The notes under the pieces were generated by a model. It was not told where the DNA came from. It saw nothing but the letters and a program-made list of their open reading frames with translations, and made no database searches. DNA of 64,000 nt from Prochilodus magdalenae. Taxonomy: Eukaryota > Chordata > Actinopteri > Characiformes > Prochilodontidae. The DNA is taken from contig JAMWET010001101.1 in NCBI GenBank assembly GCA_024036415.1, positions 356,001-420,000 on the forward strand, in the 5' to 3' direction. The translations under genes were made by a program, and so were the position numbers. Numbering within the stretch: position 1 is the stretch's first letter; every line of letters begins with the position of its first letter. Below are positions 13,301-23,578 of the stretch, piece after piece.

Positions 13301-16300
13301 CTGAGCCCAGCCTAGATAAAAAAGTGGTGCTGCACCTGCCACCTCAGTCATGTTCTTAACAACACACTCACATTCAGGCAGAAGCAAAGCATGACATTTC
13401 ATGCATCCTTGCAAATTCAACCTAAACTGCTGCATCTAACTGAACTGGTGGCCTGTAAAATGTCTCTGTCTTCCTGTGATGAAACGTAACGACAGTCGAA
13501 ATAGAGATGTAGCAACTTGAGTACTCAAGTATCTGTTAACCTCCAGTCAAAATAATGCAGATCAGGGCCATGTGCCATCAAGAAATGACTTATTCGCTCT
13601 TATAATAAAGCCAGGAATGTGCAGAAATATAAAAGCAGCAGGTAATTCTGCCCACATCATGCAGCTCTAGTGTATATAGTGTATACCCCACTAGGAGCAG
13701 CTCTGTTATTCAAAGACTCCAACTGCAAATTTAATCACGTTAAGTGTGTCACTTTGACTACACTAATACAGATTAATCCAACTACCATTAAAGAACTAAC
13801 ACCAGACACAGCCTAAAGATGACCAACTGGCCTCAGCTGACAGTCGCTTCACATTTTCCATATAAATCTGTGCAAGTACACACCATATGAACGCCCTATG
13901 TTCGTGTGAAGCAATAATTCAACAGCATCAATTTTTGTAATCAAATAAAGCTGTAAAGATCTCCACATCACCATGACAGTCAAGAGCCTACAACAGCGAA
14001 AGGCATGTCACCACTATTGTACCCTATAGTTCCATTTTTGCCTCCAATGAAGCCAAGCATTCAGGAGCTCAGAACACTCTGTCTGAGCTGCACCACTGAA
14101 ACTTAGAGGGTTTATTAAATAACTGGTTATCCCGTGCTTCATCCCAGCACATTATCAGTCTGAGCACCTCCACAGCTGTTAATCATATCGTCGCTGTCCA
14201 AAGAAAAACAGGTATCTCCAAAATGGCAACTTTACAGCAGAGGCCAAAAACCTCATTTAATTTGAATAGAGGTCAATGGAACCGGACGTCCTTCCAAGTG
14301 GTTTTGGGCCATTACTGTTGGTTCATTCTTCAGGAAATCTCTACACAGTGTAAACAGCCACTCATGTGATCAAATGAGGCATAAAAGTAAAAATCAACAA
14401 AAATGGAGATACATGTTTTTCATTGGACAGCGACGATATTCTAAACCATTTCTCATTGGAAAATGGGGCATTCTGACGCTACTGGTTAAAAATTCAGACT
14501 TCTGAATAGTTAACATGCCTAAAAAACACCACCCTGGTGAAAATCTTTATTAAATCATGTAAAAACCTCAAGTGTTTTGCTTGCTGTTCCGCAGGTTTGC
14601 TCCTCTTCTTGGGCTCAGAAGCACCGGGCAGTTTTAATACTCCTCAGTTAACTGACCACGTGATTGCAAACAACTACATAGGGAAGATAACTGTGATAAG
14701 CGTGGGGGGAAATTACCTGCAACTTATAAAAACATTTTCCAGGACCACATATGAAATGCTATAATTCATAAGGAAACTTCATGGAACGTTCACTCAGGGA
14801 AAAGCTTCTCACTGCCTGTTATTTTCATTGTTTTGCATACAAACTTTTTCAACATCTTGATGATAAGCCTATTTATAAATAAATAAATAAATAACTAAAT
14901 AAAAAAAAAGTCATTACAGCCAAGCAGAATGGCATCATGGTTGCCGTCCAGCTCAAGATGACATCATGTCATAGTATTCCAACAACAGATGCTTTCAGAT
15001 ATTTTACCAGAGCAATCAGGGTTTGAAAAGAATGACCGCTACTACTGCTGGGTATCTAAAGTTGACTGCCAAACCACAATGACTAAACTACCAGACCTAC
15101 TGAGCACCACAACACTGTATTGCTGTGGAAAACTATGGCAGCATCAGCTTGTGCTGATATACATATAGGTACAGTGATTGCTGTATCGATGTCCATTATA
15201 GCACTGTTACATAACGCCTGGATGTGTGCGTTAAACAAACAGGCAATACAGCTATAGCTTCAAGTACAATCTAATAACCAGTGATGGATTGTTTATTGTA
15301 ATTACTAGAACCATTTTTACTCCTCCCTCTGGTCCCTTCTGCATGTCTTGGCATGCATGACATTTGTTAGTCGTGTACTTAAATTAGTTTCACTTTCACA
15401 GATGTTTACTTTGCAGCTGTACGGAGTTATTAGCTGTGATTAGCACTTTAACATTAGCATTTTGGTTACACTGCTGGCGAAGTGGATTTGTGTTGTAGTG
15501 CTGGTAAATACTAAACGGATGTTGTTACTGTGGCATGTGTTCGTGAACCTTAGTTGCTCACCAAGGTAGTTTTGCATCCATTGCCTCACACATGCATGGA
15601 TGCCCAACTATTCATCCCTACTCACAACACTCAGCCCTACGAAACCATCAAAAAACCAAAAGCCCATCTTGACCATAACCAACGTTAGTCAAAAATTCTT
15701 TTACTGAAAGTTGAAAAAAATCTTCATCATAGTGCAAAAACATAAACCTGGCCACAGGGGACATCTAGATTGGCTCTCAACAACATGCAAAGCAAGAAGA
15801 GATAAGTACAAACGTGCTGTGGCTAAAGAGGGCCAAAGTCCAACCTTCCTCTTCAAAACTAGATGTAAACTGAACCTTTAACTGGTAACTGACAAATCTC
15901 ATAAAAAAACTTTAATATAGGCACAAAACTTATCCAGCTGCTTTTTCAACACAGTATTCAATTTGTAGCTCATTCATACCTCAATACAAAAACAAACATA
16001 CAACTCAAATAAATAAATAAACCTCAAAAGTTGGAAACTGAACAACTTCATAAGGCCAACAGTTCAGGGAAATACAGATCTTGTCGTTTAACATGAATGT
16101 AACAGATCATGTTACATGTAGCTTCTTTAATGTGAGTGTGTTGCAAAGGACGCATTTAAACAGTGAAGGCAGAAATAGCATGACTTCCTCTAATGTGTCT
16201 TTTACGCCCAACTAAGACAACTACACATTCATACTGATCCAAGAAAGAGTGAGAACATGCTTTGCAGCGTTGTACTGATTAGTCTTTATCAGCTCATCTA

Positions 16301-18370
16301 AAGCGGCAGCTTCTGTAACTCTCAGACATGAACTTTACTGAAAACTCTGACACCTCAATAATAAAACATATTTTCAAACTTTAACATCCGGTGCCATCAT
16401 CTAAAAGCTACTAATGCTAATTTTACCACTTTTTGTTGTTTTGTCCTTTCCTGGAGTTAACATTCATTAACTTCTAAAGACACTTTAATAGAAAAATTAC
16501 CCACAATATGCATCCCTAGTATTTAACAGTGAACAGACAATATGCCCAGGATGCGGGCAGCAGTCCTGACTTCCAGCAGGCTTCCACCATCTGGAGGTGT
16601 GAACCACATTCACAGCCAGGAGGCCATGATCAAGGAAGAGAGGGAACAGGACTCAGAGCGGAAGGTCAGTCTCTACCTCACCAACGCTTTATAATCCATA
16701 CCATATGAAATACGAGTTTTTATTACTGACGCAGTGTTCTTTTAGGTCAAAGGTAGATCTGCGTATAATCCAAACTGATAAAATACCTACAGGTGGGCTC
16801 GATAGTTACTCTCTCAATAGTTAAACACAATGCATCATGCTATACGACACACAGAAACGATGCACTAGCAGTACCACAATAAAAACCCTCCATTAAAAGC
16901 AGTAATAATTGTTTTTATTCAATATTTTGATCGGCTATAAAACTAATTAAACAGGATTCACTGTGATCTCTCTATAATTAAATATGCAGATGAGCAGTGT
17001 TCAACCACTGATGTTATCCACAACAGATTAGGACAAGAATTTTGTGCATGATAATCAAAACTTAATCATGATGATCAAATATCATTACTGAACAATCATT
17101 TTCTCAATACCTTCTTTTAAGTACAAGGTACACTAACTCAACCTGTTTGTATTCATTAAACAGACTACTGACATTACTACCGTACTCAGACAGATTATAC
17201 TGCCAAACTCACTGACGGTAAGACACTTGGATATTGAAACTAGAACCATAAACATACTCCATTTCGATAAGCAGCTCTGGTCAGAGTGGCAGAGGGGGTG
17301 GGGGGTAGATCTATTTTAAAAAAGCTCAGAAAGTGTTCGATGAACAAGAGGAAATAAAGAGAACGGGATCTGAGTAAACACTGACTGGTTTTGAGACTGA
17401 GATGTTGAGGCACACTTCAGTGGGAACAGTCACTTAACATGAGTGAGCAGCCTGTTGGTTCATTCAGTCGAGTGCAGTCCACAGAAAAGTAAAAAACACA
17501 GAGACTATAACACATCCATTCATTAAAACACGGCTCATGACGTTACACAGACCTACCAACACCGTATATAATTACAAGCTCTTACTTTAGATGGCATCAA
17601 AGAGTGCAGCGATCTTACAAACCCCTACCCTCACACTTCGCTCCGACATCGTCCTCAGATACCTAGTTCTAACCAAAACAGAACTTTGGTTTTTTTTTTT
17701 TGTTTTGTTTTTTTAGGTAAGATGGCAATGCGAGACCCTCTGAAGAGATAGAAGGATGTAATGCCAATAGAGTTTAAAAGGAGGCCCACTACGCTTTACT
17801 AGCTTAGCTTTTCCTTACGGGTGCTATGTAGCTTTTTTGTGCATGTACACGATCTGCAAAGTCGTAAAGATCACGGCACATGTCAAAGGGAAACTCTGTC
17901 CTACAGAATCTACATGTTTTAGCTGCCCAAAATGCCTTTTTGATATCCCAGCCCTTTTTCTGAAATCATCTTAACACAATCATTACTGCCCACATTGCAA
18001 GCTTGGCCCCCACACAACACACAGAGCTAAACCCGTAAAATCTGCTCCAGTCTAGCTTGTAAAGGTGGATCAAAAAGGTGGTCGCCGTTCTGGTGGTTGT
18101 AATTAATCAGAACTGAGAGAGCGAACTGACCAATCACAGCGCACTGGGCTCATTGGGAGGCGGGGCTTAAAGACTCAGGAGCTCTAACAGAGTGCATGCA
18201 GATGTACAGTATGATAAAGGTGTTGTGCTTTGGGGGGAAACTGAACGATGTAAATCTATTTTAGTAGATTACAAAATAGGAATCATGATCACTGAAAATG
18301 AGCATAATGGCTCCCCTTTAAATCTTAACATAATGTTTCCATTACAGTGACCTACAGAAAGAAAGACTGA

Positions 18371-18405
<35 letters not shown>

Positions 18406-19701
18406 CGCGCGCGCCCGAGAGAGTCAGAGAGAGAAAGGGGTGTTGTGTGGTTAATGATCCTCATTAACAGAAGCCGGATGGAGTCGATGATTGTGAACAG
18501 GCTGGTAAGCAGGGAAGCAAGTCGATTAAAAAATCCACAGCATCTTCATCGCTACACTGGCTGACCTATTTACAGTCGCTCGTACGGCCCGTCTGCACAT
18601 CAAAACACAGCACGGCGCCGCGCACGGAGCGGCGGTGATCATTTAGCGGTGCAAACGAACCAGACTTTAAAATCAGCACCGTAAGTGACACGCTTTGTCC
18701 TAATCTTCAGGAAACCAGCAGTTAAGTGTATGCGAGCAGGTCTGCAGTCACGGTCACTGGCAGCGGTCCTCACACTAACCTTAGCTTACTACCGGCTTCA
18801 TAGAAAGCCCCCGGCAGGAGCACGCTGCATTAAAAGCTGTCACATCGCGTACAGCTCAGCAAGACGGCAGCTGCTCGGAGCTCAGACTGTCCTCAGGTTG
18901 TCCCAAATCCAGCTCGGTGAAGTTTAGTAACAACTCGCGGTGTTCACAAAGCCCTCAACCTGACAGGCTTGCAGCAGCATCTCCACTAACAGGTGACAGG
19001 CTGAGCCGTATTGTTTCTGTTCAGGCGCGGCTGAAGGAATCTTCCCGTTCGACCTTAAACTGTGCAGCAGTTACACTCTTTAAGGTGGAACGAGTAGATA
19101 CGAATAAGCAGCTTCGTAAGACAATTACTGTGCTTAGCCAGCTACATCCCAGCATGCGAGGTTTTTCCCAATCACTGGTGAGTATTTAAAACACTGGAGG
19201 TGGATCTGGCTGTTTACCGGTCCCTTTTCTGCAGAAAGTCCGACCTTCTTCACAGAAAGTAAGTGTCAACTCCACAAAGTGCACTGTCTAACGTCCCTCG
19301 ACCAAGTGAAAGTACTTAAGAGCCACAACACGCTAGCTCGTCCGTAACGTTCCTCTCGCCACATTTCCTACTTTACTTCAGTTCAAAACTTTTAACTTCC
19401 TCGCCCGTGTAGTCGGTTGTTTAGCTTCTACAGATCGTTAGCTCGTTTGCTAAGTAAGCCAGCCATCGTAAAGAAAGCGGAAATAAAAAAAAAACGCCAC
19501 CAAACGAGAATAGGCGCTAGCGTGCTAGTTAGCATTTAGGCTAACGAGGCGACTAGCTGACTATTAATCAGCCTGCTAGCCGCAGCGGCTAATGTTAGCA
19601 GGCTGGCTAAAGAAAGCCCATAATTACATCGCTGTGTTCTTCTGTCGAAATAAAACATTAAGCTAACACTCACCTCCTACTCGGTACATGTTGGCCGCCA
19701 T
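1..19701 (-). CDS. mta2: mta2, NuRD subunit metastasis-associated protein 2 (14 exons, 3' end cut off)
   Basis: MTA2 is a nuclear scaffold of the NuRD complex. In this family the ELM2-SANT part binds and activates HDAC1/2, and the C-terminal part binds RBBP4/7. Fourteen exons with GT/AG borders join in frame; exons 1-13 total 1,257 nt (419 codons) and exon 14 adds 46 codons and one base. The order is BAH (about residues 1-144), ELM2 (about 145-256), SANT (about 263-315) and a GATA zinc finger with Cys368, Cys371, Cys389 and Cys392. MTA2 rather than MTA1/3 is shown by [53 protein letters not shown] and [19 protein letters not shown]. The start MAANMYRVG matches the family start exactly. Human MTA2 is about 668 aa, so roughly 200 C-terminal residues lie to the left of the window. 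Confidence 0.97.
251..390 (-). CDS. mta2: mta2 exon 13
   Basis: Residues 373-419. [20 protein letters not shown] ends the zinc finger (Cys389, Cys392), then [20 protein letters not shown] and GATRTGS. Acceptor TTTCAG, donor GTATAC at 250. The donor is weaker than its neighbours, but it is the only one that keeps frame with exon 14. Confidence 0.93.
546..646 (-). CDS. mta2: mta2 exon 12
   Basis: Residues 339-372: completes Tyr339, then [20 protein letters not shown] and [13 protein letters not shown]. Carries the first Cys pair (368, 371) of the GATA-type zinc finger. Donor GTAAGT at 545. Confidence 0.96.
970..1028 (-). CDS. mta2: mta2 exon 11
   Basis: Residues 320-338, [19 protein letters not shown], plus two bases of Tyr339. 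An apparent TAG appears if the donor is read through; the GTGAGT donor starts at 969 and the next exon supplies the third base of TAC. Confidence 0.96.
1196..1270 (-). CDS. mta2: mta2 exon 10
   Basis: Residues 295-319, [20 protein letters not shown] then RYIQQ. End of [17 protein letters not shown] separates MTA2 from MTA1/3, which have SLTSIIEYYYMWK. Confidence 0.97.
1429..1617 (-). CDS. mta2: mta2 exon 9
   Basis: Residues 232-294, end of ELM2 and start of SANT. It contains [20 protein letters not shown], then [20 protein letters not shown], then [20 protein letters not shown]. These surfaces contact class I HDACs in known MTA structures. Acceptor CCACAG at 1,619-1,618, donor GTGAGT at 1,428. 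Confidence 0.97.
1959..2058 (-). CDS. mta2: mta2 exon 8
   Basis: Residues 198-231, [20 protein letters not shown] then [14 protein letters not shown]. Core of ELM2, nearly invariant in MTA proteins. Acceptor TTGCAG, donor GTAGGA; ends in phase 0. Confidence 0.97.
2059..3489 (-). other. mta2 intron 7
   Basis: A 1.4 kb intron between ELM2 exons, AT-rich, with no coding signal or recognised repeat. Short introns of 150-430 bp separate the neighbouring exons. Confidence 0.7.
3490..3592 (-). CDS. mta2: mta2 exon 7
   Basis: Residues 164-197: [20 protein letters not shown] then [14 protein letters not shown]. This is the ELM2 region; KVWDP and [10 protein letters not shown] are family hallmarks. 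Donor GTGAGT at 3,489. Confidence 0.95.
3755..3872 (-). CDS. mta2: mta2 exon 6
   Basis: Residues 125-163, [20 protein letters not shown] then [19 protein letters not shown]. End of BAH and start of ELM2. [20 protein letters not shown] is the MTA2 form. Donor GTGCGT at 3,754. Confidence 0.96.
4038..4101 (-). CDS. mta2: mta2 exon 5
   Basis: Residues 103-124: completes Arg103, then [20 protein letters not shown] and E. BAH domain. Acceptor CGCAG, donor GTAAGA; ends in phase 0. Confidence 0.95.
4534..4651 (-). CDS. mta2: mta2 exon 4
   Basis: Residues 64-102, [20 protein letters not shown] then [20 protein letters not shown] (the last codon is completed by exon 5). Conserved BAH-domain block. 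Acceptor CTGCAG, donor GTAATT. Confidence 0.96.
5110..5340 (-). mobile_element. LINE 3'-end fragment with TATC tail
   Basis: On the minus strand it ends with AATTTCCCTCTGGGATCAAT, then AAAGTATCTATC repeats. This is the form of a common fish non-LTR retrotransposon 3' end. A diverged copy sharing ATCCAGTAGCAGATATACAAA lies at 20,880-21,060. Only the tail region survives. Confidence 0.65.
6082..6117. repeat. CT then CA microsatellite
   Basis: A CT run followed by about eleven CA units, inside mta2 intron 3. Confidence 0.9.
7347..7397. repeat. CA microsatellite
   Basis: About 25 uninterrupted CA units in mta2 intron 3; likely polymorphic in length. Confidence 0.95.
8758..8851 (-). CDS. mta2: mta2 exon 3
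   Basis: Residues 33-63, [20 protein letters not shown] then [11 protein letters not shown]. The CLFRRRDIS and LADSNA stretches are those of MTA2; MTA1 and MTA3 have CFYRRRDIS and LADKHA. Donor GTGAGT at 8,757. Confidence 0.96.
9734..9801 (-). CDS. mta2: mta2 exon 2
   Basis: Residues 10-32, [20 protein letters not shown] followed by LNK; BAH domain. Acceptor ACAG at 9,803-9,802 and donor GTGGG at 9,733. It enters in phase 1 and leaves in phase 0. Confidence 0.96.
14188..14436. mobile_element. mariner/Tc1-like MITE with TA target duplication
   Basis: Terminal inverted repeats of about 33 bp start TCGTCGCTGTCCAA and continue GAAAAACA.GTATCTCCA at both ends. The element is flanked by TA on each side. 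At 249 bp with no transposase frame it is non-autonomous. A second, inverted copy lies at 38,758-38,975. Confidence 0.75.
17990..18330. repeat. Dispersed repeat, copy 1
   Basis: Shares with 43,395-43,735 the blocks AAGCTTGG, CAGTCTAG.TTG.AAAGG, TGGGCTCATNGGGAGG followed by GGGGCTTAAAGA or GGAGCTTAAAGA, and GATGTACAGTA. Family not recognised; probably a non-autonomous transposon. Confidence 0.5.
18369..18414. repeat. GAAA microsatellite followed by GC run
   Basis: About nine GAAA units, then a short CGCGCGCG run, in mta2 intron 1 near the CpG-rich zone. Confidence 0.9.
19674..19701 (-). CDS. mta2: mta2 exon 1 (coding part)
   Basis: Encodes MAANMYRVG and the first base of Asp10. ATG is at 19,701-19,699 with a GGTGAG donor at 19,673. 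The family is almost invariant here, which decides the start. It begins the BAH domain and lies in a CpG-rich segment. Confidence 0.96.
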
Positions 19702-20280
19702 TCTCTCACTCCTCTCAGCAAACACGAGCCCAGGGGTTCCCCTCTTGTGCGAATAAGACTAAACCGCGGAGCCGCTGGTAGTTTACTCCTGCATGTATCG
19801 GCGGTGGCGGAACAAAGCCGGCACGGTGAGCCCGAGCGGCGGCGGGAGAAAAGTTCAAACTTTCCGTTACGGCGGGTCTCCGCTGGTTTAAAACGAGCTT
19901 TTGTTCCAATCCGGTAGCGATGCAGTCCCTCCACAACTCCCGACTGACCGGCCACTCACACGTTCAGCCTCGCAGACATGCACCTACAGTCATCGGCTAG
20001 CCAGCCTGTCTTTCTCTCTCACTCCACTCTTCCTCCCATCCTCCGCTCTCCCAGCTTCATCATCCTCTTCTTCACCTCCGCTCTGCTCACCCCTCCTCCC
20101 CCCTCTTTTTTTCTTAAACGTCATCTTCGGAAGCTCGCGACGTCACTTAGAACTCGGCGCGATCTCGCGATCCACCGAGCTCGGAGGTGAAGAGAGAGCA
20201 GACGGAGATCCGCCGACAGACTCTATTATTACTGCTTCTGTGTAGAACCGGCCGTTACCGGGCTCGTTATTACCAGTCTG
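19702..20280 (-). promoter_or_regulatory. CpG-rich mta2 promoter and 5' UTR region
   Basis: Directly upstream of the mta2 ATG. It is far richer in CpG than the AT-rich flanks (CGGCGGGAGAAAAG-like and CGCGATCTCGCGA-like stretches around 19,790-20,170). CpG richness continues to about 18,590 inside intron 1. No clear TATA box is seen, in keeping with a housekeeping CpG promoter. The transcription start is inferred, not seen. Confidence 0.6.
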
Positions 20281-20529
20281 TAGGGAACAGCTAAAATGCG
20301 GTGGGCTCAGCGTGCAGTGACTGTTACGATAAAATATCTAAAAACGGGTAAAACAGCAAATTAGAACCGTGCTTTTACCACGGGTAATCTCCTGTCGCTG
20401 ATTATTCCACAACAATAATAAAAAAAAAATCAGTCTGTAGTTTAGCTTTCTAAAAAGCCTAAAATGGTCAGAGGTAGTATTATTGGATATAGACCATTTT
20501 AGTTTTCAACAGAACAGAAAATTCTAAAT

Positions 20530-21530
20530 TACTCTCCGAATCCAGCGAATAGCAAATGGTGTAAGTTTTAACGGCCCTCTTTTAAACTTACGCTGTTTTT
20601 TACCTTCGCGTCCTTAGGTATTGTATACTTTTATGACATCACTTTCATATATTTTTTAACTGTGACTTTTCACTTCATTAGGTACTACACGTTTAAAAAA
20701 CGAATCTCACTGTCCGCTTACCACATAGGAAATTAATAAAACAACTGGTAGTCAGTCAACCTACTTTATTATACACAAAAAAAAACAATAATAGCACCAA
20801 CCAATACCAGTTTAAAACAAAATAATATGCTGTACATGCGTTTTTTTTTTTTTTTAAACATAGACATTATCTTATCATGGTAATAGATAGTAATAGATAG
20901 ATAGATAGATATATTGATAAATTCAAATCCAGTAGCAGATATACAAACTATACAGAAGTAATGCAAGATAGATTACAAATAGAGACAGAGATACAATTAT
21001 AAAAAATAGATTATTATTATATAAATAGTAGTGGTAAACAATTTGCTTAGATGGCTGTTATGCAAATATTATATGTATAATTTATCATAAATGTGTAAAA
21101 CAGACCATTATGAATAATACAATATTTGCTCATTCCTAGGTTTATTATCTGGCAGTGTTCCTGTTCTTTGGACGGCCACATGTACATTACATTTAGAAAC
21201 GACGTGTGGCGCCCTTACTCTCCGAACTCCAGCGAACAGCAGCTATGGTCGGTGGTGGGAGTTGTTATTGTGCTGCTGCTGCCCTCTGTCGGTCACAGGT
21301 CCACCTTACGCTGTTTTACCTTCGCGTCCTCTAGGTGGCGCGCAGGCACATTGTAGTACTCGCAGCGTGTCATGCGATGCACATTCACTTCACAAGGTCA
21401 TATATTAGTTTGCTTAACTCTACACGGACTCCTCAGTTACTGGTCACTTCATTAGGTACTACAGTGTATACCAACGAACGTCTACTTGATCTGCTCCGCT
21501 TACCACATAGGAGCACTTTATAGGCCTCCC
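20530..21530. repeat. Diverged direct duplication between eml3 and mta2
   Basis: Blocks near 20,531-20,730 recur in the same order near 21,217-21,512: ACTCTCCGAA plus TCCAGCGAA, TTACGCTGTTTT, ACCTTCGCGTCC, CACTTCATTAGGTACTAC and CCGCTTACCACATAGGA. The offset grows from about 686 to 782 bp, so the copies differ by insertions. Confidence 0.7.
20880..21060 (-). mobile_element. LINE 3'-end fragment, second copy
   Basis: ATAG repeats, then ATATTGATAAATTCAAATCC and AGTAGCAGATATACAAAC, TACAGAAGTAATG. Matches the fragment at 5,110-5,340. It lies downstream, in LINE orientation, of the reverse-transcriptase remnant at 21,525-22,010, so both may derive from one broken element. Confidence 0.6.
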
Positions 21531-22010
21531 AGTTAGGTAGTCAGTGATCCAGGTGACCAGGTGCCATGTTCCATCTTCATCAGCTTGTCTTCAGTAGTTG
21601 AATTAAGGCACTGGAGAAGTCAAAGACGACCCTAGCACAACCCCCCTTGTCCAGATGAAAGCTCTGTGTAAGAAAGAGGATGGCATCTTCCACTCCACCT
21701 TTCTCCCGGTACGCGAACTGCAGTGAGGTCCTCAGCAATGGACCTGAGGTCTGAGGTGGTCACGCAGCAGTCGCTCCATGGTCTTCATACATGAGACTCA
21801 AAGCAACCCTGTAGTCATTCAGCTCCACTGTGCCTTCTTGGGGACTGGAATGAGGCAGGTTGTCTTGGCAGGAACCCTCCAGAGACGTAGACTCAGGTTA
21901 AAGACATGCTGGAGGGAGTTGGGCAGCACATGCCTTAAGCATTCTGGGGCACACTCTGTCTGGGCCGGCCGCCTTCCTGGGGTGGGTCTCCTCAGAACCT
22001 CCTGACTTGG
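21525..22010 (-). pseudogene. Decayed LINE reverse-transcriptase fragment
   Basis: The minus strand encodes RKAAGPDRVCPRMLKACAAQ (about 21,985-21,920), LIPVPKK (about 21,845) and LVTWITDYLTGRPIKC (about 21,570-21,520). All are typical of fish L2/Rex-like non-LTR reverse transcriptases. Frameshifts and stops separate them, so it is not functional. The 3' half of the RT is lost next to the duplicated segment. Confidence 0.8.
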
Positions 22011-22232
22011 TCTGCCGTGAAGGTTGGGGGACTGTGGGAACTGTGGGAGTTGCTTTGTCTTCCTGCTGATGGTGGTGTTGGTGGTGGTGATGACTGAGAT
22101 GGTGGAGGTGAGGGTGATGGTGGAGGTGAGAGTGATGGTGGTGAAGACAGGGTGGTGAATGCTGCAGACGGGTTGGAGGAGGGGGCAGCAGGAGCAGGAC
22201 AGTCAAACCTGTTGTTTTGTTAGTTAACACAA

Positions 22233-22325
22233 CCGGTGTTGTGTTAGTGTGTGTTGTGCTGGTGCTGTGGATCAGCTGTACTGCTACCTTGGTGTCACTG
22301 CTGGACTGAGTATAGTCCACTAACC
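22233..22325. repeat. Fragment of the 59.5 kb inverted-repeat element family
   Basis: Shares GTGTTAGTGTGTGTTGTGCTG and ACTGCTGGACTGAG.A.AGTCCAC with the element at 59,511-59,921. Confidence 0.55.
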
Positions 22326-22365
22326 CAACATTCAGTATATAGCTCTTAGTTGAATTCAGACGTTT

Positions 22366-22615
22366 CATTCAGTCCTGTTACAGGTGTATAAAATCAAGCA
22401 CCTGGCCATGCAGTCGGCTTTTACACACATAAGTGAAAGAATGGGTAGCTCTGAAGAGCTCAGTAAATTTGCACGTGCACCATTGCATGTGCAAATTTGC
22501 ACGTCCTTTACAGAAACACAGCAGAAAACACCTCGTGAAGTTACAGAGTGAGGCTGTTGAGTGCTTAAGGGCATGGTGTATAAAAGTCACCAGTGCTCTG
22601 CTGACAAATATGGGG
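22366..22615 (+). pseudogene. Tc1-like transposase remnant (5' part)
   Basis: Starts with GTATAAAATCAAGCACC leader sequence typical of fish Tc1-like elements, then ATG encoding MGSSEELSKF at 22,441. Autonomous relatives begin MGRSEELSEF. It degenerates at once, and GTATAAAAGTCACCAGTGCT near 22,580 is also family sequence. Non-functional. Confidence 0.6.
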
Positions 22616-22854
22616 TAACAAATTACACAGAGAAACTACAGTCTGTAAGTGCAGCTATATGGTAAAGGGACCTGATCAAATGGACAGTGACTGTAAATAC
22701 AAGCCTAAGAAAGTGGCCAGTGAGTTTATATTAATAATAGAAGCATTTTTTCTTAGGGTGTGGGTGTGGGATCTGTACAGTACCTAGAGCCATATATACA
22801 GTAGTTTGACACAGACAGTAGGTGTTGATTTAATAGTGTGATAACACACCAACA

Positions 22855-22860
22855 TTTATT
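22855..22860 (-). terminator. Putative eml3 poly(A) signal AATAAA
   Basis: First AATAAA on the minus strand after the eml3 stop, about 490 nt downstream; an ATTAAA follows at 22,834-22,829. This would give a 3' UTR of about 500 nt. The assignment is positional only. Confidence 0.5.
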
Positions 22861-23347
22861 AAATCATAGCCAGACAGCGCACAGAAAATTAACAGATGAA
22901 ACATTTCACAGCCACAGACAAGCAACAGGTCAGTAACGTAAACATGTACTGCTATGAGTTACGTATGATAAATGTGAAACTTACTTCTAAATGATCTCGA
23001 GATGATTTTCAATACAGGCTCATACAGACCTTCCACAGTCCAGTTTCATCAACAATTCTATGTAATGTTAATGAAGTGAAATTGTATGATCAGTTTACTT
23101 CACATAAAGATAAGCCCTTTGACACATACAAGCTTTGGTCCTGTTCTCTACAGAGTTTAAGTATTATACCATGTAAACCTGAAATAGTGAATGTCCATGC
23201 TCCTTTTAGGCCACGAGAGCAGGGTAAGAACCACCAGACTGCTTCTTATCAGCACAATCTTCCTAATGCTGGACTATAACCAGGTTGTGCAATACGATCT
23301 TCGGTTTTCTCTCTGTTTAAACCATCTCTTCATCTTCATCCCTCCGT

Positions 23348-23578
23348 TCACCCCAACTCTTTCTCTTTCTGGTTTCCGGGGTCTGAGGAGCTGGTGGAAG
23401 TGGAAGGAGGAAGAGAAGAGGTTGGGTGGTCCTTGTTGTCGAAAGCTCCGCTCCTCTTAACTCGCCACTGGAGGATACATGTGTCCTTCCCACCCAGTGA
23501 CAGCAGGTGACTGTCATTGTGGGTGAAGCGTACGTTGGTCACATGACTTCCATGACCCTCGTACCTGTGACTAGGAGC
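23348..23578 (-). CDS. eml3: eml3 last coding exon W
   Basis: APSHRYEGHGSHVTNVRFTH then NDSHLLSLGGKDTCILQWRV closes the last propeller. A tail of about 36 Ser/Thr/Pro/Lys-rich residues follows and ends ..QKEKELG then TGA at 23,350-23,348. The tail is not conserved, as expected for this family. Confidence 0.95.
   Translation of the reverse strand, partial: APSHRYEGHGSHVTNVRFTHNDSHLLSLGGKDTCILQWRVKRSGAFDNKDHPTSSLPPSTSTSSSDPGNQKEKELG

Larger units (their letters stand above)
9802..19673 (-). other. mta2 intron 1
   Basis: A 9.9 kb AT-rich intron between the start-codon exon and exon 2. It holds a mariner-like MITE (14,188-14,436), one copy of a dispersed repeat (17,990-18,330), a GAAA microsatellite and several A/AAAT-rich tracts. 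No gene was recognised in it on either strand. Confidence 0.75.

Noticed and set aside
1..19701. Assignment of the first gene as mta1 or mta3 (mta3 is also near an EML gene, EML4, in humans)
   Set aside because: Diagnostic residues in exons 3, 4, 9, 10 and 13 follow MTA2, and the neighbouring gene follows EML3, not EML4.
19901..20245. 114-codon plus-strand frame rich in Ser/Pro in the CpG region
   Set aside because: Open because the strand is CT-rich and antisense to the mta2 5' region; no homology, so divergent transcription of a coding gene is not supported.
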